In this document: positions 62,519 through 64,000 of the stretch, piece after piece
How the letters are laid out: each line of letters begins with the position of its first letter
Position numbering within the stretch: position 1 is the first letter of the stretch
Assembly (NCBI RefSeq): GCF_001202035.1
Contig: NZ_LGHT01000036.1
Coordinates: 186,001 to 250,000, forward strand
Direction: 5' to 3'
Origin: Pseudorhodobacter wandonensis
GTDB taxonomy: Bacteria > Pseudomonadota > Alphaproteobacteria > Rhodobacterales > Rhodobacteraceae
DNA: 64,000 nt
Notes under the pieces: model-generated
Told to the model about the DNA's origin: nothing
Database searches by the model: none
What the model saw: the letters and a program-made list of their open reading frames with translations, nothing else
Position numbers and translations under genes: made by a program

Positions 62519-63013
62519 ATGCGCATCGGTCTTTACCCAGGAACCTTTGACCCGATCACCCTGGGGCATACCGACATCATTCAACGTGCGATGGGTCTTG
62601 TTGACAAACTGGTCATCGGTGTCGCCATCAACCGCGACAAAGGCCCTTTGTTCAGCCTTGAGGAGCGCGTGGCGATGGTAAAGGCCGAATGCGCCCCGAT
62701 CCTTGCCAAAACCGGTGGCGAGATTGTCGTTCACCCGTTCGAAAACCTGCTGATTGATTGCGCCCGCGATGTCGGCGCCTCGGTCATTGTGCGCGGCCTG
62801 CGCGCCGTTGCCGATTTTGAGTATGAGTTTCAAATGGTTGGCATGAACCGCGCAATGGACGCATCGATTGAAACGGTGTTCATGATGGCCGATGCGCGGC
62901 GTCAGGCGATTGCATCAAAGCTGGTCAAGGAAATTGCCCGGCTCGGTGGGGATGTCACGAAATTCGTGCCCCCCGCCGTAAATCTTGCTTTGATTGCGCG
63001 GTATAAATCGTAA
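62519..63013 (+). CDS. coaD: Phosphopantetheine adenylyltransferase
   Basis: A 164-residue enzyme making dephospho-CoA from 4'-phosphopantetheine and ATP. The nucleotidyltransferase motif is YPGTFDPITLGHTDII; RGLRAVADFEYEFQM and the C-terminal ASKLVKEIARLGGDVTKFVP are typical. The ATG at 62519 (MRIGLYPGTFDP) follows TAGGAGCAGCC; the upstream frame to 62486 is not used. Convergent with the following small gene, stops abutting. Confidence 0.97.
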   Translation: MRIGLYPGTFDPITLGHTDIIQRAMGLVDKLVIGVAINRDKGPLFSLEERVAMVKAECAPILAKTGGEIVVHPFENLLIDCARDVGASVIVRGLRAVADFEYEFQMVGMNRAMDASIETVFMMADARRQAIASKLVKEIARLGGDVTKFVPPAVNLALIARYKS

Positions 63014-63175
63014 TCAGTGCCAAACCGCATTGCGGGCGATTTTGTCTGCATCGCCGCGAAACAGGCCCAGATCCAGCGCTATATCCAGCGGCAGGCGGGC
63101 AATCTCGTTGCGGGTTTTGATATACATCGCATAGTTGGCGATTGCGGTTTTCACGCGATTGATAAGTGTGTTCAT
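63014..63175 (-). CDS. DUF1127-like small protein
   Basis: A 53-residue protein: NTLINRVKTAIANYAMYIKT then RNEIARLPLDIALDLGLFRG. The arrangement (hydrophobic/basic start, R-E-hydrophobic, L-x-x-L-D-I, closing basic residues) fits the DUF1127 pattern in its short form, known in Rhodobacterales as small regulatory or RNA-binding proteins. Start at 63175; the longer in-frame version (63259) lacks support. Convergent with coaD, no gap between stops. Confidence 0.75.
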   Translation of the reverse strand: MNTLINRVKTAIANYAMYIKTRNEIARLPLDIALDLGLFRGDADKIARNAVWH

Positions 63176-63302
63176 GATTTTTCTCTCACATCCATCTGAC
63201 GGTTGGCCCCATGCCAATCGTCCTGCCCCCAATATCGGGCATGATGGTTGCGCTAACAACGGTTAGCTTTGGCTTCCCGATATGCGTCTGATGCATATCT
63301 AT

Positions 63303-63926
63303 CTAAAATGCGGCGATCACGCCCAGCACGACAAAGCCTTTAAGTATCGCATCTACCGCCACAGCCGCCAAAATCATCCCCATCACACGGCTCACAATAG
63401 AGGCACCGGTGGCTCCGATTACCCGGTGAATAGGCGTGGCAAGCAGCAAGATCACCAGCGTAATTGCCAGCACCACCGCCATCAGCCCCGCCGTCATCGC
63501 CTGATGCGCGACTGAAAACCTGTCGTTATCGGTCAGAACCACCACCGCCAGCATCGCGCCGGGCGACGCAATCGACGGCATCGCCAGCGGATAGACGGCC
63601 GAGGCGTGATGATCCCATTCCGCCACCTCCGCCTCGGGTTTGGACGTGCCGAAAATCATCGACAGCGCAAACAACAGCAGCACCAAGCCGCCCGCAATTT
63701 GAAAAGACGGAAGCCCCAGCCCCAGCGCATCCAGCACCAATTGCCCAAACACCACAAAGGTCAGCAGAACCGCAAAGGCAATCAACACCGCCCGCACCGC
63801 CACCCTGCGCGCGGTCGCGGCCGAGGCCCCGAACGTCACCGCCAGAAACACGGGCAAAGTGCCAATCGGGTCAATCACCACCCAAAGTGTGATAAACTCT
63901 TGCAGCAAAGTGGTCGAAATCGCCAT
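63303..63926 (-). CDS. MarC-family integral membrane protein
   Basis: A 207-residue protein with six hydrophobic spans. MAISTTLLQEFITLWVVIDP then IGTLPVFLAVTFG is the MarC/YchE-type N-terminus, and YPLAMPSIASPGAMLAVVVL is the central conserved loop (in this family P-A-I-x-P-G). The name comes from an early link to multiple resistance which was not upheld; function unknown. Single gene read leftwards; the last 74 bases of the window hold nothing recognised. Confidence 0.92.
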   Translation of the reverse strand: MAISTTLLQEFITLWVVIDPIGTLPVFLAVTFGASAATARRVAVRAVLIAFAVLLTFVVFGQLVLDALGLGLPSFQIAGGLVLLLFALSMIFGTSKPEAEVAEWDHHASAVYPLAMPSIASPGAMLAVVVLTDNDRFSVAHQAMTAGLMAVVLAITLVILLLATPIHRVIGATGASIVSRVMGMILAAVAVDAILKGFVVLGVIAAF

Positions 63927-64000
63927 CGAAATTTCCTTGAACGGGGCAGGGCTTGTTACCCAACTTGGGGCCTACGCACCAGTATTACCAATAAAAAAGG

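Overview
The window is a chromosomal segment of an alphaproteobacterium of the order Rhodobacterales (Rhodobacter/Roseobacter lineage). This rests on the family make-up and gene order: a C5-pathway-independent 5-aminolevulinate synthase (hemA) behind a perfect FNR-type box, alphaproteobacterial LexA boxes of the form GTTC-N7-GTTC, an SOS mutasome cassette (imuA-imuB-dnaE2), DUF1127 proteins, S9 with a long N-terminal extension, and a moderately GC-rich base composition by eye. Genus cannot be fixed from the sequence alone.

Layout. 1-5.6 kb: the tail of DNA polymerase III chi (holC), a DUF1127 protein, a two-gene capsule export pair (kpsT, kpsE-like), a divergent NhaA-family antiporter and an SseB-family protein. 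5.6-6.7 kb: the ribosomal operon rplM-rpsI with a promoter and terminator. 7.0-17.6 kb: an IclR-controlled accessory catabolic cluster: cyclase-family hydrolase, cupin, SDR, 3-hydroxyacyl-CoA-dehydrogenase-like protein, a complete Liv-type ABC importer, a BKACE (DUF849) beta-keto acid cleavage enzyme and a glutathione transferase. It has no acyl-CoA ligase, which points to oxidation of a free beta-hydroxy acid followed by acetyl-CoA-dependent cleavage; its substrate is unknown to me and it is the best candidate here for an undescribed pathway.

17.7-24.8 kb: a LexA-controlled operon read leftwards, yedK(SRAP)-imuA-imuB-dnaE2, with overlapping genes and a 27-bp in-frame tandem repeat at the 3' end of imuB; then a DnaQ-like exonuclease. 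25-25.7 kb: a decayed integrase beside tRNA-Cys, the scar of an integrated element. 25.8-28.3 kb: a J-domain protein, BolA and an M20 peptidase. 28.4-41.2 kb: housekeeping genes for heme (hemA), cell shape and wall (rodZ-like, amidase, PBP1A), isoprenoids (ispG), oxidative folding (DsbA-like), aminotransferase and prfB. 41.2-44.6 kb, read leftwards: bactofilin with an M23 endopeptidase, a ferritin-like protein and a peroxiredoxin. 44.7-55.9 kb, read rightwards: a giant AsmA-like protein, queA, an MFS transporter, DUF924, lpdA and LexA-controlled uvrA.

56.2-60.9 kb: distal valine catabolism (mmsA, acyl-CoA dehydrogenase, 3-hydroxyisobutyryl-CoA hydrolase, mmsB) divergent from a LysR regulator with palindromic operators between them. 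61.9-64 kb: a CBS-pair protein, coaD, a second small DUF1127-like protein and a MarC-family membrane protein. No rRNA, CRISPR array or intact mobile element was seen.
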